Of a stretch of 64,000 nucleotides of DNA, positions 22,713 through 35,100 are shown piece after piece. The stretch spans positions 9,426,934-9,490,933 of the forward strand of contig JAJEKV010000022.1 in the NCBI GenBank assembly GCA_021234155.1. The letters run 5' to 3'. Each line of letters begins with the position of its first letter. Within the stretch, counting starts at the first letter, position 1. Origin of the DNA: Isoetes taiwanensis (taxonomy: Eukaryota > Streptophyta > Lycopodiopsida > Isoetales > Isoetaceae). Position numbers and translations under genes: made by a program. Below the pieces are notes generated by a model. That model was not told where the DNA came from, made no database searches, and saw nothing but the letters and a program-made list of their open reading frames with translations.

Positions 22713-23479
22713 AGCATGCACTATTTTTTTCTAAAGAAGATGTCCCAAGATCCAATTTAGTTCCAAATAAAAAACTAATAAAGGCATATTAGAATTACTT
22801 GGATTTTGTATTGTAGATCCCCTTCAATTGAGCGTGAGTATAGCCCTTCTTTCTTTGAAAATGCGTCAACTGCACCTCCTACTTTTTTTATCTGATCCAC
22901 GAGTACATCAATTCTGGCGACTCTAATAAGTTGGTTATTTGTGTCAAAAACTATAGATAACAATGATAATAATCTAATAAATAAATATCTGAATAAAAAA
23001 AATATTGGCAAGCTTTAAGAATGTTCCGCATTTATGTGATGAGCCTACTGAGTTGACCCTCCTGGCAACTCGGGATCTTGTCAAAACTTGCAAAATGACT
23101 AGATCTAGATTATAAACTTTACAAAAGCAACAGTATTGGTGAAGAATTGATCTTCCTTTGCAGTTGAACTCAAATGTCAACAAGTATTACCCTAAAAGGA
23201 ACCATTGGTTGAAGAATAAAAACTTGTTCTCTCAACTCCTCAAAGTCATCCATAGCAGCACCTCACTTCATTCAAGATTCCGGGCAATTTCAAACTTATG
23301 ATCTCGAAGGTTGATCTCACAATACCATACATGGGTCTTAATGCTCTTAATGCAATCGATTAAACCGTGCATGGCTTGATGATTTCAAACCTCAATGCTT
23401 AATTTTTTTTATTTTTCGATCTCAGCAAATCATTGCTTGGTGCATTTCATCCGCCGAAATTGCGTACAAGAATCCTTTG
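22713..23479. other. No gene seen
   Basis: AT-rich sequence with only short open stretches. Nothing recognisable. Confidence 0.4.
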
Positions 23480-23480
23480 G

Positions 23481-24700
23481 GATTCCAGGAGCAATGTCTA
23501 ATAATTTTGATTGTCGCTCGCGATACGATGAGAACTGCTGCTAGGGTCTCTACGCATTTGATTCTCAAATGTCAGGCAGAACCAATATGTGATCTTGAAG
23601 TACAACATCTTCAATATTGTGCTCTTAGAGGACAAAATAACACTGTGGTGATCTGAGGTCCGAATAACATTGTACATAACCTAACCAGGCTTTCAGCGCC
23701 CTAGGGATTCCATAGGCTGGGAAAACCTCCAACAACTATGATTAACACTCACAATCAATGTTAAACTATTGCTATAAGGACTGCCATGTATCCAGTTTTG
23801 CATTCTCACTATGGAAACAATAGGTGGTCCAAAGAGCAGTATCTTAGATGTTTCGATCGCAAAGAACGGGATAACATCATGGCAATCCGGAATGACAGAA
23901 TAACCTAGAAAGATTATGTAGGATTCCAGACGGGATCACATTCAATGGCTAGAATTGCGGCTCATCATTGATGGTTGAGATCTGGTATAGAGACCACTGC
24001 ACATCCATCTGAACTGTGGTTGTGGAAACAAATGGAAACAAATAGTGAATTCAGAGAGAACTAGAGCGGATGGGATAAAGTCGTGGTGATTCCAGAGGAT
24101 GGAATATTCTAAAGGGATCCTTCGAGATTCCAGAGGAAGGGATCATGTTCCAACAACTGGGATTATCGCTCGTCATCACATCCGAAATATGGCGAAGAAT
24201 TGCCATATGTCAAGTTCTGAACTATCATGTCGAAATAACATATGATCTCATAGATCTTAGGTTATTTCATCCTAGAGGACAGAATAACGTTGTGGTGATC
24301 TTGGAGATGGAGTAATCTAGATGCATCCCCCGGGATTTCAGATGAAAGGATCACGTCCGACGGCTAGGAGTATGGCATGTTATCAACACCCGATATTTGG
24401 CACAAGAACCGCCACATGTGCAGTTCTACGTCCTCATGTAGAAACAATAGATATCAAAGAGAGCAATATCTTAGGGTTGTGATTCCAGAGGATATGATAA
24501 CCTTGTGCTGATCCCCAAGGACGAAATAATCTAGAAGGATTCTTGAGATCCTAGAGTAAGAAATCACACCTAATGGCTGGGGTTACGGCTCGTTATCAAC
24601 GTCGAGATCTGGTGCAAGGATGGCCATGCATCTGATCCCAAGTCTCATGTCCCATATGCATGAGACCTAAGTTCATGACGTACAAAGTTGAAAAATATGT
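23481..24700 (+). repeat. Degenerate tandem array, period about 204-225 bp, six units
   Basis: The landmark GATTCCAG or a close variant recurs at 23481, 23706, 23922, 24126, 24334 and 24547, giving spacings of 225, 216, 204, 208 and 213. Each of the later units then continues with a GGATCAC-like word, a GGCT(A/G)G...GGCTCGT(C/T)ATCA segment, an ATCTGG or ATTTGG segment, and a CATCTG or CAGTTCT segment. Units differ from each other at many positions, so the array is old. It encodes nothing. A dispersed relic with similar words lies near 59560-59770 and another near 25500-25720. Confidence 0.7.
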
Positions 24701-24902
24701 ATTTTTGATGTTAAAAACATAATTTTTGTATTTTTCCCTTGCTGGCCAGAGAAAAAAAATTTGCTCACGCGAAACCTTCTAAATTGTGTACACGAAGCTG
24801 ACAGCACCCCTCTTCTTGAAACTGGACTTCGCGTGCGTCATCTCCACTATTCCGTGTAAAAATACAACTGCGTACGCGGAAGGGGGAGGCAAAAAAATCC
24901 TT

Positions 24903-25098
24903 TTTTGAATTTTACATACGCGAAATATACTATTTCACATATGCAAAACTGTATTCGGGCACCTGAAATAGTGTATTTTGCATACGCAAGTCCCCAGGGT
25001 TTTTTTTTTTTTTATGCGACATACACTATTTCGGGTACCCAAATACAGTTTCACGCACCCAAAACAGTATATTTCGCTTCGCGTATGCAAAATTCATT
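24903..25098. repeat. Imperfect foldback with poly-T loop
   Basis: The left arm TTTTACATACGCGAAATATA...AAACTGTATTCGGGCACC...GAAATAGTGTAT pairs with a right arm whose complement carries the same words in the same order. The loop is a T-tract at about 25000-25014. Repeated CGCATACG-type words recur outside it. The overlapping open frames here are products of the foldback and T-tracts, not genes. Confidence 0.6.
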
Positions 25099-28000
25099 TT
25101 TTTTCTTTTTTCAAATTTGCATGCACAGTTTGCATCGTTCAAATTTGGGAACAGTTTGCATGTTTATATGTGTGAAATTTTTTACCCCCTTTTTTTTTGC
25201 CATATTTTTTGGATGTATTATACTTCAAAATAGTATCGTATCATATGAAACATGCGTTTTAAGTATAAATGTATGCAATATTGAATCTATCCTTGGCACT
25301 ATCTTAGGTGTCATGATCTCAGATATGAGGATCAAATATATGCGCTTATGGTGATACCGCTAGGTGATATCAAATATGTTACATTACATCCACCCTAAGG
25401 GATCGCTGGAGGTTTGAATAACATCATGGTGGAACCTAACCAAGTCTTTGTGGAGATAATAATGGCATGTTCTTGGGAGACACTGTCGAGCCCCAGTGAT
25501 TCCAAAGGTGAGATAAGGCTTGATGATTCTGGAAGATTTGATCCGTCGACATGACCCTGGAGACAAGGGTGATCCCAGAAGATAGGATTACCATGGGGCT
25601 GAGATCATTCAAGGGTACCTGGATTGTATCATCAGAGGGAACTGACCAGCCAAAATGGATCCTGGAAACAAGTTAGGATCCCAAGGCATCGGAATTATTT
25701 TCTCCCGGATCATTAAAACCATCGTAAGAGTATCTTCAACCCTATAAAGGAAAGATGGAATGGACGAACTCAAAAGGGACAAGGCTATAATAAAGAGAAA
25801 ACTTGTTTCAAAGATTGGAGGGAGAATGTAGCAATTAAAAGGAGAAGGAATGGTTAGGAGAAGGGGTCTAACGAGATGTGAACAATTAGCGTAGCTATAT
25901 CTTGAGGGTTCTGGCAAGAGGTCCTTTGATTTTGTGCTTTATAGTCTTTGTCTTTGTCACAATTAACCAAACAGTTGAGTTCCAGGGCCCGGTGGATGGT
26001 GAGCTATTTCTTTTTTGAGCGTAGATCTTTGAACTAGTTTTAATTAACTAGTTTAGACCTTTAAGCTGTTATCAGTGTGAACTGCTATCCATTTCTTTTA
26101 TCTCATCTCTTTCTTTTATCTAGAAATCCGTTATTGTATTATGAATATAGAATACAAATTTTCTTCTTAAAAGGCTTAATAATTTGGTTACTAACAATGG
26201 TTTATTAGATGGTGGCTTGTATAGGATTTAACTTCCTCTAGACTAAGCCTAATGGATATTGTTGTTGTGGACTTGCTTAAGTGTGGGTGTAGATCATTGG
26301 TGTAATCCTATCAACAACACTTCAGCACATGCAGCTCGGAAAGATGCCATGCAAATAAGAACAACATAACTTATTATGGCACTCAAATATCCTCTCAAGA
26401 CAAAAAGGCGGGGGGGATTACCACCTCAAAATTCCTTCTTCCACATAGGTAAAAGATAATCAACAGTCTGACGTTTAAAGATGATGGTCTATCATCTCGT
26501 ACCCAATAATAGCTTTGAAACTTGGATGTTTCGTAAATTTGTTATAAAAAGGAAATCTACTTTGTTAATTTGGAATTCTCCGGCATGGCCAAAAACATTT
26601 TTGGAATTTTTTTTTAATCGATTTCATAAGATTTGGAGGGTTTTGGCCGCCTGAAAAAATTTAACGGTATCCTAAAAATCGTTTATGGCTTCTCCTGTGA
26701 TTTCGAAATTTTTAGATTTTGGGGTTGGCCTATGCATGCGGAGCCTTTAGCGGCTCTTCCTGCAGCTGTCGAGGCGGCATGCATCATCACAAAGCAGAGT
26801 TTGATTACAGTGGGTCTAATTTTTCCGGTTAAACTACGGCTTGCTCGGCATTTCTATTCTTGCTCCAAACTATCGAGCCCCTTCTCACGCCCTTGTACTC
26901 TACCCATGCATGCCTTCGATGCCTCTAATTCAATCCTAGCTATGGCCGATTTGCTTATCTGCGGCACATGATGCTCGCAGTGTGTATTTTTTGAGATTTT
27001 TTCCTGCCCATTTGTTCGTCTGATTTGTTATAGGCATCTTTGTGGAAAGCCGGAGCTAGCTTATCTTCTTCTTTGAATTGGGTCTTGAAAATCCCTCGGG
27101 ATCGGCGTTTGGGTGCTTTCCGCGGGTAAAGCGATGTGTTGCATTAAGGGCTTGAGATTATGGATTTGGCCGTAGGGTTTTCTCTTGTAGGGTTTCTCTG
27201 CTCTGAGAACTATCAGAAGGAGGCATTTGTCTTTCTTGCTAGGTTATTCATCCAGCTATGGAGATATAAAGATAATCATTAGCTATTTGATTGTATTTCT
27301 TATGATTGATATCCTGAAGGCCTTTTGTTGATGTAGATACAGGGGAATTGGCATCATGGGGAGCTCCCAAATTTGGACAGCTTGGTCAGAAGGACATCTC
27401 TGAGTAAGTCCATTCTGATGAAACTTTTTTATAGAATGTAACACCTCTATTTTTGTGTTTCCAAGCCAATTCCCAGGTTCCTCTAGCACCTTCTGTTCTT
27501 CTATTTAGGTGAATTGATTGTCCTAGCCTATGCCCATGTGCCACAACTGCATCCTATGTCAAAGGCTACTCATTTCTCAGAAAGATATGGTTCAATAGCA
27601 AAATTATTTACCATCTGTTGGTTTTGTCTATTTACTTCTGTCCGTAATATGGTTGCTTAAATCCTTTGCTTATACATTTCAATGCTTGCCTGTATAAAAG
27701 TCGTCCGCAGCCTTATCCTGTTTGTTGGCTTGGGAACAAGGGGTTGTTAATTGTTAGATTTCGATTAAAATACAATAGTGCATGTGTTGAGTTATAACTG
27801 TGCATGTTTTGGGTTGTGTGAGGTGTGTGGCCAGTGTGCATTGCAGTGTTACGCTCAGCTTAAAATAGGTTCCTTACTTGGCACATGCATGCATGGTTTA
27901 CAAAGGTTGAGTCATGTATGCAAGATATATAAAACAAAGTTTGTTTTAGTTTTAGTATGTGGCTGTTAGGGATTTGACTTGCAGTTTGGTATAGTTAAGT

Positions 28001-29690
28001 GCATAGAGCATGCAGCGACTGCTTCATTGCTCTTAACGTCACAAATCACATGGTCAACGTCACAAATCCCATGGTGTATACATCATTCTCAGGCATTTGC
28101 AACAATATGCTCCAAAGGCAGTGCATAAGGCCAGGTTAGGCATCAGTTTTTAAGATCTTTGTGCTGCCAATCTTTGCATCATGAAACTAGGAGGTCTACA
28201 ACAGGGAGAAATGATGGTGTAAGTGATTTGTGCTCTGGACTTGGTGCTTTTGGACTTTGCACATCTGCAGATATGGTATGGCTTAGCCACAAGATGTAAG
28301 AAACACATTGGTATGGCTTATGCACAAGATGTAAAAAGCACATTTCCCTCTTAATTATTGCAAACATTCATCCCCGGATATGGTGCACAATTGATTTACT
28401 TAGGAGTGCTAGAGGTTTTTTGTCATTCGTTAAGTCCTTACGATACATGGAATATTCCGGACAATAAATATATTGTCCAAACATTACAGCTGGGTTTTGT
28501 CGTGTGTTGCTACAAAGATTTCAGATTTCGTGCTTTTCTGAGAATGGGAGGAGATTCTCATTACCGAGCCTCCATTTTTGCAACTACACGAGCTATGAAT
28601 GATTCAATTAGCGGACAAAATGAGTACTTTCGGATCAAGGCAAGGAAATTGAGCATTGAAAGTGGCTAACATTTATGTGGATATTGGAAGCAGAGCCAAT
28701 AAGATAAGCTCCAAGCAACCATTGCAGAAGCGAAAAGCTGGCAAGCTACCTCTGGAATAGGCACTTCCTAATGTTGATATCTTTGCGACAATATTTAAGG
28801 TGAGACCCTGGCAGTGGCAGCCATTTAAGTTCTTCAAGCCTGACTTCTTTTCACAATCAAGGTGAGATATTGCAAAAAAGATGGGACTTCAAAGATAGAG
28901 GCTGCAATCCTATGCAGAGCTCCTTGGGAGTCTATGAGGAACGAAGAGTTTATGGCAAACGAGCCCTGCAGGTCTGTTTCCTGCTTCCAGAAACAAAGAA
29001 GTAATAGGTTTGCACTTTCTGAACATATACTAACTTAGGTAACTTGGAGTTAGTACGCGAAGGTTATCGCTATTTCCAATCTATGTGTATATGGTGTTTC
29101 CATCCAAATATCTGCATGAATTGACCTTTTGGCACGAGCAGGATGCTTCAATGAGGCTCACAAATTGCTCCAAGTTACTCTGCAGCCTATCCTGTTGGCT
29201 GGAGAGAGCTTCTGAGTATATGTAAAATCTATGAGCTTGGCAAGGGAGTTGTACATTAGGTATGTCAAATTCAAAATTTTGTGAGCTTACTATTTAGATT
29301 TTGGAGTGTAACATTTGAAAAAGCTCTTAATTCATGTAGATTCATTATCCAAGTGATAAACATTGAATTTCAAGGCAGCATGAATGAGCATTGGGGAAGG
29401 CCAAATAAAATTACCTTCTTTAGCATGCGGTTACCTCTTTTTTCGAGGGTAAGACATTTCATGACGCAGCCATTTGTTGTGGCGTTGAATCGATGTTTAT
29501 GAACAAACAAACAATCAAGGTCAAGTTTCATATCTATTTGTAGTTCCAGCGACCATCTCATGCATTTGAAAGCACCATGTTAACACCGAAATATGCAAAA
29601 CACCATTGAGATCTCGACATGCATAAGAGGCTCTTTTTGGGTTGCTCAAGGAAAAGCGACGTTGGAAAAACCTTTTCATTTATCGCTACC
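25099..29690. other. Long stretch without a supported gene
   Basis: Open stretches at 26633-26971, 28358-28669 and 29281-29502 (plus) carry no recognised motif. The first includes an Ala-rich start that could pass for a transit peptide exon, but nothing links it to the starch synthase exons 3 kb downstream. Words of the 23.5-24.7 kb array reappear near 25490-25720. Confidence 0.4.
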
Positions 29691-29737
29691 ACTGCTTGGC
29701 TTGGTTTATTAGTGAAATTATTGTATTTGTGTGTGCA

Positions 29738-30166
29738 ATGCTGGGCATTGTAACTATTGTTCATATTGCAGTTGAGATGGCACCCATTGCTAAGGTATTT
29801 GATCCCTTACTTTCTTGAGTCACAGATTGCTTTCACTCTGCACATATTAGGTACCCTCAGTTAGTTCCATTTTCCTTATTTTGTTATATGGAAAGGATGT
29901 TACTAAGAGTAATGTTCTTTATGAAACATTTTAGTTGAATCGATGGATGGAGATGTGCATTTCTTTTTGCATGCCAATTACTTTCCATTTGATTTGTCTT
30001 CAATATAAGAATAAATTTTGTTTTCGGCTTAAAGACTCAATTTATTAAGTTTTAACAGGTTGGAGGACTTCAGGATGTGGTCACAAGCCTTTCACGAGCA
30101 GTGCAGGAATTGGGGCATAACGTGGAAGTTATAGCACCAAAATACGACTGTCTAAAGTACAATTAC
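29738..30166 (+). pseudogene. Starch synthase III fragment (start of GT5 domain), two exons
   Basis: Exon A ends at 29794 and encodes IVHIAVEMAPIAK. Exon B, 30059-30166 (36 codons, phase 0), encodes VGGLQDVVTSLSRAV and continues to PKYDCLKYNY. These are the first conserved blocks of the glycosyltransferase-5 domain. HIAVEMAPIAK and the TSLSRAV pattern point to class III rather than class IV or granule-bound forms. The ADP-glucose-binding motif reads KVGGLQD where KVGGLGD is usual, a Gly-to-Gln change. The next expected exon was not found before the opposing gene begins at 32.15 kb, and no starch-binding region was recognised upstream. It is probably a truncated or captured copy. The 5' edge of exon A is uncertain. 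Confidence 0.7.
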
Positions 30167-32149
30167 GTAAGGATTTGCATATGCACATGATTTAAATTTC
30201 ATTAGTCAACAACAATTGGTTCCTCATGGTTGCGAGGGATAAATATTACAGCTGTTTGAGTCAAACATGAGGCAGGTTCAATGTTATGCTGGCCGTGTAT
30301 GATTAAGGTTGAGAAAAGTTATTAAAGACTTTATAAACGCTTTTTATTGAAAAGTAACTATGGCATATGGCTCCCAAGATCCCAAGAGAATACGCCAGGT
30401 TAAATTGCATGCGACAGGTCATCCAGTGTTTGTTGGTTGCACAGTGGGCTAGCATGTTTTAGCTGAAATGTTGGGTGTTTAGAGGTATCTCCATGAGTTA
30501 GATGTAAAAGATGTATTTATCATTATTTTGGAAAATATGGAAATGGAGTTTTCCAAGCTTAGATCCATTTAGCTCAATTTTGTAGGTTCATAACTGTGAT
30601 CGTTTCGGCTTAATATCAAACCTTATTTAAGAAGAGTTGGACAAAAGAAATGTTTGTTGTGGCTATAAACTTATTGCATTGCAACGCAACATTGTTAGAC
30701 AGCTCATGTAATACAACATTACAAAACATTCTTTATAGTGATGCCTCATTTTGTATTGCATCACCCAACTTACGAATACAACATTGCAAAACAATCTTTA
30801 TATAGTACATTGTTGTGAACATCTCATCAAATTGCAATATAATGCTTCACATTAACTTGATGTTGTAGGTCTAAAATCTGGTTTCATTTGGTCACAATAA
30901 GATTCTCGCTCAGGGTCCTACAATCCTCACATGCATATTTTCATGCTCCAAATCTTTATTTAGCAATAAACAACCACCTTTCAGATTGTTACTAGGCCCG
31001 GCAACGCCGGGCACCATAACTAGTATATTTTAAAACAGGAAACGACACAACCTAGCTTTGGCAACCCAACTTAAGAATGGAGCATACTATGAGACACTCC
31101 ATTATGAACCACACGTAAAAGAAACTAGCAGCAGGGCATGGTTAGGCAAAGGAACTTAGGGATGCATCAACGTGTTTTTGTAACTGTTTAGCATCACCCA
31201 TATAAACAAAGGGTAACTTGAAAATGTGGAATTTTGTTGACTTTTTCAGAGACTAATAGTTCCTTCAAAGATCACATCACATTGTATTCTTAGAGGACAA
31301 TTATCATTGTTGGTTTAAAGTCTTACAAAATTTGCGCAACCTTTAGGTTAAAAATTGAGAGACAAAAATATTTTTTAAGGTGTTTCCTCGTGTAACTATA
31401 ATGTGAAACTACTTAGGCTTTACAAGACATTATTGTGGTGGCATTTATACGAGGCCCTGACAGATGTATTTCAAAGTGATTTATTCCAAGAGGGGTAATT
31501 CTTATTTATACGAGGCCCTGACTTATATATTTCGAAGTGGTTTATTCCAAGAGGGGTATTTACCTGATATTGCACCTGATGGTAATACACCATTCTAGTA
31601 GGGAAAAGCCCAGATCGAAAAAATGGGGGTTTGAACTTCAAGAATTCCGATTGAGTTTTTTACTGAGTTTTTTACGTGTGGGAAAAAAGTTTGGTAAGAA
31701 AAACTTAGATTATATGCAAATTTCAGTGTATTTAAATTCTGTCCATATAAAAAATGCTACACACACTAACATAGACTAGCAAATTTTCTGGTTATACCTC
31801 AAATATTTTTTGAACCCTAGGGAAAAGTCCAGAATCATAACTGCATCTTCTTTGATGCTTTCACATGTAAGATATTTTCGTTGACTTTTGTGTTCCCCCT
31901 CATTTGGAGAGCATTTTAGACGAGTCTCGAATAAATGCTTTTTACTAGAAAACAAAAACGTTACTCCATCTATCTCTCAAATTACTTCTGGTTTAGGCTC
32001 TCTTCGAATTTTAGTTCTATTTAGCTGGCTAGCAGTTTTGTAGTGGACAGGGCCATAAGCATATCACTTCCCAACACATGCATTGCACATATAGGAAATT
32101 AGATCGAGAAGGCATTCGCTCGTTTGGACATGCCATTAAGCCAAGCTGG
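30167..32149. other. No gene; short tandem duplication
   Basis: A 61-bp direct duplication starts with ATTTATACGAGGCCCTGAC at 31443 and again at 31504. Further starch synthase exons were looked for and not seen. The right end would contain the 3' UTR of the minus-strand gene. Confidence 0.5.
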
Positions 32150-35100
32150 CTATGCTGGATCAGGAAGTTTCAAAGTTGCAGGGACCTGACCATAAAGTAC
32201 TCTGCTTTCAATAAACTTTTGAAATGCGTCAACTGCAGTTATGTAAAGACTTGGATCGCGAGGTTGCCTTAATCCATTTATGGCTTTACTTGATTCAGCA
32301 CAGCTCTGTAACAAGTTCGCAACTTCAAATGAAAGAGATGGGAACACTATGGCAATTTCGGACAATGCCTTCAACACTCCGTGCATTAATTCTGAAGTGC
32401 CAGAGACCTCATTGTGAATGCCATGCACATGTGCTACCACCTGCAAAGAACATAACAGAAATATTTCACTATCACCGTGATTGCAAAAGATATTAAAGAT
32501 ATTGCTAAATCTAAACAGCATGTCTACTCATAACATGTTGAAAAAAACCTTCAAGAACATGAAAATAGAATGAGCGTACAGCCTTATCCATGTAATTTTG
32601 GTCACCTTTTCAGCTAGTGAATAAGCCTGTGGAAGCTCCCTATGCTTACGTACTATCTGGGCTGATAGAACAACAGCAAAAATCTTCTGTTCTTGCTTCT
32701 TTTGTTGCAAAAGCTCTTCAATAAAGTCTAAGCACTGTGCCATCATAGGAATTGCTTCAACCATCTTAGGGATGAGTTCCATGTCATAACCCTGTAATGA
32801 AAGACCATTTCAATTAATGTCTTCGTACCAGACCGAAGATGGTATCAGAAAGAATACCTGGAAGTGTAGAAGCTTAATAAGGGAAGGATTTGTATGAAAA
32901 AGGGATGAAATGGCTGCAAATATAAGTCCCTGTGCCTCATTCAATGGACCTGGCTCTACGTGATCTCCAAGGAGCCTATTTGGAACGCAAACCTCCAATA
33001 GAACTTGGCATATCGCACTGTCCTGCACAGCCAATGCTGATGTAACTTCTTCTCGTTTTAAGGTATTATCCTTTCCAGCATCAGATGATGCTCCCTGACA
33101 GATCCTTCTGTTTATTGTTAAAATTTCAACTAGTACATCTAGTACAATTGAAAGCAACGGACTTCTGAACAAATGAGGAGTACAACGTAGAATAAGCAAG
33201 GGATCAGATATTAAAACTCTGTAGGTGAGCTTCAATTCATCATATTTTCCACGTTTCCACAACTCGTTGAATAGAATTCCAAACTCCTGCTTAATATTCC
33301 CTTCTTCTGGATCGCCCGAGTCTTTAAGATTCTCAAACAGAAAAGGTGTTAATTGTTCTCCAGCAATAGCTGGCATGCTACGCCACCAAGAACAAAACTC
33401 TTCTTGAAGATGCCGTATACATGACTGCTTCAGAAGCACTGGCACGAGACCTTCAATCAACGCATATTCCATGTCCCATGATACCTGGGCACCAAGCTCG
33501 ACACACCAATGTCGTGTCTTTGCCATTAGTTTGATAATGCGTAATATGATTATAGGTTCCTCAAGTGCTTCTTTACAGGCTGCCTTAATTAATTTGGAAG
33601 ATAATAAAATTTTGCTCTTGTCCGAATTATCATCACTAATTGGAGAAACCCACTCGAGATCCTCCACTTTTGCAATGTTATTGAAGGCTATGTCTAAAAA
33701 GCCATTTTCAATACTCTCAAGCATCCTGGGGACATGAAACTTCTCCGGAAAAAGAGATGCAGCTAGCCCAAGCCACTGAATAAACAGCAAAAGTTAGACC
33801 CTTCATATAGCTGTGAACCAAAAGAACAAGCGCTAAACTGCTCAACAGTGCCCTGAGTCAAAATATTAGATGCCAATATCCACAAGAACTAACGAATATG
33901 GGAGACCAGCACAAGGGAGTTGAACACGCAAACATACATGTAGCTATAATGGCAAGTGATTAAGGTAGGATGGTTAAGTCCATGATAGATGAGACTGTGA
34001 ATTAAAAATTTCAATGATTTAAAAGCATCAAGCCTATTATGTCAGGGATGTTATGCAATGTGGAATAAAAATTAGATGACAGATAAGATATACAATGCCC
34101 TTACCTGGGGCAGCAAATTCTCATAAGCTTTCCAGTTAGCTTCCATGTAAAGAAATAGAGAGTACCAGGGTATGGAAGTCAGCAACTGAGACCACCACTG
34201 TTCTTCCTCTGGTACATTTACCATGTCAAAGCTGGAAAAATCTCCACCAAGCCCTACATTTCTCAGCGACTGTTCTCTACACAAAACATAATAAGCACAC
34301 AACATTGATGGTGCTAAAGGCTTTGTGTTTTTCTCATTTCCAATCAAATAGTGCTTCTTTTGGTTTTTGAGATGTGATGTTTGGTTAGCAGGTACTGCAG
34401 AATAATTCAAAGCGGCTAAAATTACTGATTCCAGAAATTCACGTGGAAGAGATCGCATCCGAGAAGTCTGTAAGGTTCTTCCTGGAACCAATAGCTCCGC
34501 AAATGATGGTATAATTTGTACAAGTGGCTGGCATAAACAAACGGTTTGACAAGTTTAGACGCTTTCTTTAAGAACTGAAATTTCAAGTTCATTGAAGCCC
34601 TTACTTGATTAATAGGCTCTTTTGCAATCATAATACAATGCATCACAATATCTGATATATCAACTGAACAACGGGCAAAGACACCCGCTGATAATAGATG
34701 TTCGAGAGATCTCAATGTAAGGCTCTCGTGCGCCCTGCAAAAGAACAGGAAGCTAAAAGTGGTAGAAAATGCAAGGTGCTCAAGCGAGCTATAATTTCAC
34801 ATATTATGAGCCAGAAAGAGCCACAGTTAAGTCCGGTACACTTTACTAGTGACAGCACCTTGGGGTCGAAGGGCTGCAACTGCATTTGCAATAACAGAAG
34901 GTTCAGATATTAATCCACAGGCAATCGATGCCTCTGCCAGATCACGCATCAATACGTTATGCACGGTCACATGCATTCCTAATGCTTTCCGCACAAGCTG
35001 CAGGAAAACAGATACCATGTAAAAAAACTGCCTGCTGACTTTGCTTCCAGTAAAAATAAGCTGTTTAGTGTACAATTTTAACAAATGCTGTCACACCAGT

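Noticed and set aside
24905-25354. 149-aa plus-strand open frame
   Set aside because: Made of the foldback arms and T-tracts (poly-Phe runs); no protein-like conservation expected.
26633-26971. Transit-peptide first exon of the starch synthase III fragment
   Set aside because: No splice chain or intervening starch-binding domain links it to the exons at 29.7-30.2 kb.
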